From assembly GCA_902461565.1 (NCBI GenBank), contig CABPYL010000036.1, positions 1-33,199 on the forward strand: a DNA stretch of 33,199 bases. The letters run 5' to 3'. The notes beneath the pieces were generated by a model. It did no database searches. It was not told the DNA's origin and saw nothing but the letters and a program-made list of their open reading frames with translations. Position 1 is the first letter of the stretch, and the number at the start of each line of letters is the position of its first letter. Made by a program: the position numbers and the translations under genes. Below, one piece after another: positions 30,413 through 33,199 of the stretch. Source of the stretch: an uncultured Porphyromonadaceae bacterium (GTDB taxonomy: Bacteria; Bacteroidota; Bacteroidia; Bacteroidales; Muribaculaceae).

Positions 30413-33199
30413 TCTTCGACATTGTTTTTAATCGTTCCTCAATCATGGTCTCGATATCGGTTTCCTTTCCGGGATAATTGTCGCGCAAAGCCTCAAGGTA
30501 TTCGCGCGCCTCGAATTCTTTGCCGTCGGCATTGTATATATCGCTCAGCAGGATAAAACCGCGTGCCACCCAATATGCGTGCGGCGAGCCGGATTCCACA
30601 AATTTCTGGGCGGCCTCGCGTGCCTTTGCGCGTTTTCCGGCTGCAAACAGGGCCTCGGCAGCGCGGTAAGCGCTCTTGGCCCCGTTCAAGTCGGAGGTAT
30701 TGGAGGCCATAGACTGCCATATATCCAGCGCTTCATCGGGCTTGCCTTCGGCGTCGAGTGCACACGCCTTTACATAGCGGGCCTCAGACACAAGCGCCGG
30801 AGAAGCCTGCGAGGCGATAATCTCGTCGGCCTTAGCAATTGCAGCATCGTTCTCGCCCATATCGCGGCGCGCACGCATAATGCCTGCGCGTACTTCGGCC
30901 ACGCGATCGTTGTCGTCGGTGCGCCGTTCAATCTCTTCCCACAGTTTTATCGCCTCGGGGAGATTATCTTTCTTATAGCTGGCTTCGGCCAGCACAACCA
31001 TCGCAGCTTCGGCGGCACGGCTGTCGGGATACTGCTCCACTATCCGGCGCGCTACCGATTCACTTCCGTCGGCATCTCCCTTGCCAACGGCGCTCTCGAG
31101 CATTGCCGCAAGCAGATCGGTATTATGGGTGGAGTTTGGATAGTCGCTTATAAACTTTTCTATCGCGCGAGAATCACCATTACGGCGAAAACGGTTAAGC
31201 GCTGTGGTATAGCTTATCTCCTCGGCCTCGGCAGAATCCACGGCGGGAGCGTTGCCGACCGATTGCACGAAGGCAAGATATTCATCGCCATTGCCATCCT
31301 CCATATACAGATTTTTCAACAGCTTCGAGGCCTGCGCGGCCTCCTCGGAGGTAGGATATTTGCTTATGAGCGTACGGTAGGCCTCGAAAGCCTCTCCCCG
31401 GCGGTTCATGTCTATCAGCGTCATGCCCATCTGGATGTAGGCACGGCGCCCGGCCGAGGTGGTGGGATAGTCGCGGATAAGACTGCGGTATGTTTCAACC
31501 GCATCGGAGTTTCGCCCGAGGCTGATCTGTGCCTGCGATGTCTCCAGCAGGGCGTCAGGCAAGAGTTTCGACTTGGGATAACTGCGGCGGAACTGCGCAA
31601 GTACCTGCAGTTTACCCTCATAATCACGCATATAACCCAGCATACGGGCTTTGTCGAGCAGTGCGCCGTCGCCACTGGCGGCATTGGCTTCCTGCGCATC
31701 GCCATAATAATCGGCAGCGGCAGCGAAGTCATCGGAAGCATAACGAAGGTCGCCCAGACGTTTCAGCACATCGGCACGTATTTCTTCCGATAGATCGCCG
31801 GCAGCGAGGCCGCGGAATATCTTCTCGGATTCGGTGGCCCGTCCGCAGGAATAGAGGGCGTAAGCCAGTCCGTACTGCGCCACAGTTCGGTTCTGTCCGT
31901 TGCGGGCGCGGTCAAGATAGCTGCGGAAGCAGTCGGCTGCATCGGCATTGCGTCCGCGCGCCGCAAGAATCTGTCCGCGCAGAAGGCTTATTTCGGCAGC
32001 AAGTTCCGCCGAATTTCCTTTTATGCCGGTAGCCTCGGTTATATATCTGTCGGCACTATGCATATCGCCTTGATTCATCGCCTGCCAAGCCAGGGCATAC
32101 AGCGCACGCTGCTTGATTGCCAGTTCGGAAGAACCGGGAGAGGATATGCGGTTAATGCGTTCCAAGGCGGCAGCATAGTTCTTGTCGGCAAGATAACCTT
32201 CGGCAAGACATGCGGCCACACGCGATGTATAAGGACCGTCGGGGTAACGTTTCAGAAAATCCTCGAGCATGTCTGCCGACGATTTGAAAGGCATCGACGC
32301 TCCGGCCATGCTTGCCACAGCATAGTTATACATAGCGGCTTCCCGCACCGCCGGGTCGTTGTCGGCAGAGGCTGCCTTGTCCAGCGCGAGCAGAGCTGCG
32401 GAATAGTCGCCCTGCTGCATAAGCGCCTGACCGATATACAGATATGCCGACTGGCGCAGTACACCGTCAGCCTTTTCGGCCACCGGATTAAGATTTTTCA
32501 GGGCAGCATCGCTATCCCCGTTCTCATAATCGGCCAACCCGACTATATACTGCGCCGACGGCACAGGGGCTGCAGTCATCTTCAGATACTTGCGAAGTTC
32601 GGCCACACCTTCGGTCTGCTTGCCGATACGGCAAAGCGACTCGCCGGCTATGCGCGTCATTTCGGTACGGTCTGTAGCACTTCCCTGCTTGAGAATCTGG
32701 CGCGCAGCGCTCAATGCCTTCTGCCACTGCCCCCGGGCAAAATCTATCTGCGCCATATAATAAGGTACGCGCACGCCGGGCGCGCGCGATGTATTAACAC
32801 CGGCAAACTCGGCGGCGGCTTTGTCGTACTCGCCTGCGTCGAAAGCCTTTACACCAAGATAAAAGCGTGCATCGGAACGCACCGACGGCTCGGAAGAAGC
32901 CTCGTTAAGCAATTTCTCGGCCAGAGCACCGTCGCCGCACTCGAATGCGCACACACCGCTGCGGTATGCCACTGCGGCACTCTCGGCGCCCGCAAGCGCA
33001 CTACGGTCCAGCTCCATATATTCAGCAAGCGCGGCCCTATAGTCGCCTGCGGCAAAAAGACAGTCGGCAGCACCTGCTGCCGCAGCGACATACAACGGCG
33101 AAGCGACATCAAGCGAACGCAGTTTCATGAATTCATTGCGGGCCAGGGCATATTGGCCTTCGGCAAACAGCGCGCGCGCCCGCAGCCAAAGGCCAATAT
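30399..33199 (-). CDS. Large tetratricopeptide-repeat protein, 5' end beyond the window
   Basis: At least 933 codons are open up to the window edge. The Met at 33128 is internal, because the frame continues upstream with TPR-like sequence (RALFAEGQYALARNEF). The protein is a chain of about 34-residue helical repeats, for example AADCLFAAGDYRAALAEYMELD, ADYENGDSDAALKNL and AAMVVLAEASYKKDNLPEAIKLWEEIE. YbgF/BamD-like repeats such as LIRDYPTTSAGRRAYIQMGM and LISKYPTSEEAAQASKLL are prominent. Such proteins act as protein-protein scaffolds, often in the periplasm. The signal peptide, if any, lies outside the window. Its TAA overlaps the next gene's start (14-base overlap). Confidence 0.88.
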   Translation of the reverse strand, partial: IGLWLRARALFAEGQYALARNEFMKLRSLDVASPLYVAAAAGAADCLFAAGDYRAALAEYMELDRSALAGAESAAVAYRSGVCAFECGDGALAEKLLNEASSEPSVRSDARFYLGVKAFDAGEYDKAAAEFAGVNTSRAPGVRVPYYMAQIDFARGQWQKALSAARQILKQGSATDRTEMTRIAGESLCRIGKQTEGVAELRKYLKMTAAPVPSAQYIVGLADYENGDSDAALKNLNPVAEKADGVLRQSAYLYIGQALMQQGDYSAALLALDKAASADNDPAVREAAMYNYAVASMAGASMPFKSSADMLEDFLKRYPDGPYTSRVAACLAEGYLADKNYAAALERINRISSPGSSELAIKQRALYALAWQAMNQGDMHSADRYITEATGIKGNSAELAAEISLLRGQILAARGRNADAADCFRSYLDRARNGQNRTVAQYGLAYALYSCGRATESEKIFRGLAAGDLSEEIRADVLKRLGDLRYASDDFAAAADYYGDAQEANAASGDGALLDKARMLGYMRDYEGKLQVLAQFRRSYPKSKLLPDALLETSQAQISLGRNSDAVETYRSLIRDYPTTSAGRRAYIQMGMTLIDMNRRGEAFEAYRTLISKYPTSEEAAQASKLLKNLYMEDGNGDEYLAFVQSVGNAPAVDSAEAEEISYTTALNRFRRNGDSRAIEKFISDYPNSTHNTDLLAAMLESAVGKGDADGSESVARRIVEQYPDSRAAEAAMVVLAEASYKKDNLPEAIKLWEEIERRTDDNDRVAEVRAGIMRARRDMGENDAAIAKADEIIASQASPALVSEARYVKACALDAEGKPDEALDIWQSMASNTSDLNGAKSAYRAAEALFAAGKRAKAREAAQKFVESGSPHAYWVARGFILLSDIYNADGKEFEAREYLEALRDNYPGKETDIETMIEERLKTMSKNAEK

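Noticed and set aside
33128..33199. Start of the TPR gene at Met 33128
   Set aside because: The frame stays open to the window edge with TPR-like residues, so the gene begins outside the window.

Overview
The window looks like chromosomal DNA of a Bacteroidales bacterium, probably a gut lineage such as Muribaculaceae (the family is inference; no marker gene was compared). Four things point to this phylum. Promoters read TTTG-N19/20-TAnnTTTG. There is a SusC/SusD pair with surface lipoproteins. SecD and SecF are fused in one 961-residue protein. A subtilisin carries what looks like a type IX secretion C-terminal signal.

Layout. 1-5.5 kb is core genome: a tRNA-Thr at the left edge, a small outer-membrane barrel, an HsdR-N-type nuclease-fold protein divergent from holA (DNA polymerase III delta), a class A penicillin-binding protein, a tRNA-Leu(TAA) and a small TSCPD cysteine protein. 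5.5-7.8 kb encodes the secreted S8 protease. 7.9-9.1 kb has no intact gene. It holds five copies of a three-hairpin REP-like unit around an IS200-like/RAYT transposase broken by one in-frame TAA just before its HUH motif. 9.1-15.6 kb is a minus-strand susC-susD-lipoprotein operon with no glycan-degrading enzyme beside it. 15.9-18.2 kb is a type II NADH dehydrogenase translationally coupled to a GNAT acetyltransferase. 18.3-19.7 kb is NADP-type glutamate dehydrogenase. 19.9-23.1 kb is a PMCA-type calcium ATPase followed by a hexapeptide-repeat acetyltransferase. 23.3-26.2 kb is secDF. 26.4-33.2 kb is a minus-strand run: a large TPR protein (5' end outside the window), a plug-less outer-membrane barrel, glycerate kinase and a GntP-type permease.

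How the genes work together. The SusC/SusD/lipoprotein set should form an outer-membrane uptake complex whose substrate cannot be read from the sequence. The S8 protease is likely secreted or surface-attached, but a peptide-feeding link between the two is only conjecture. The permease and kinase make a simple glycerate uptake and phosphorylation route. Their tight spacing to the TPR/barrel pair suggests one transcript.

Most of the window is ordinary core genome. The observations most worth a second look are the REP/RAYT locus, the symmetric two-way promoter between the HsdR-N protein and holA that shares one palindromic -7 box, and the internally duplicated third lipoprotein of the sus operon. 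I found no CRISPR array, prophage, intact insertion sequence or clear new defence system.
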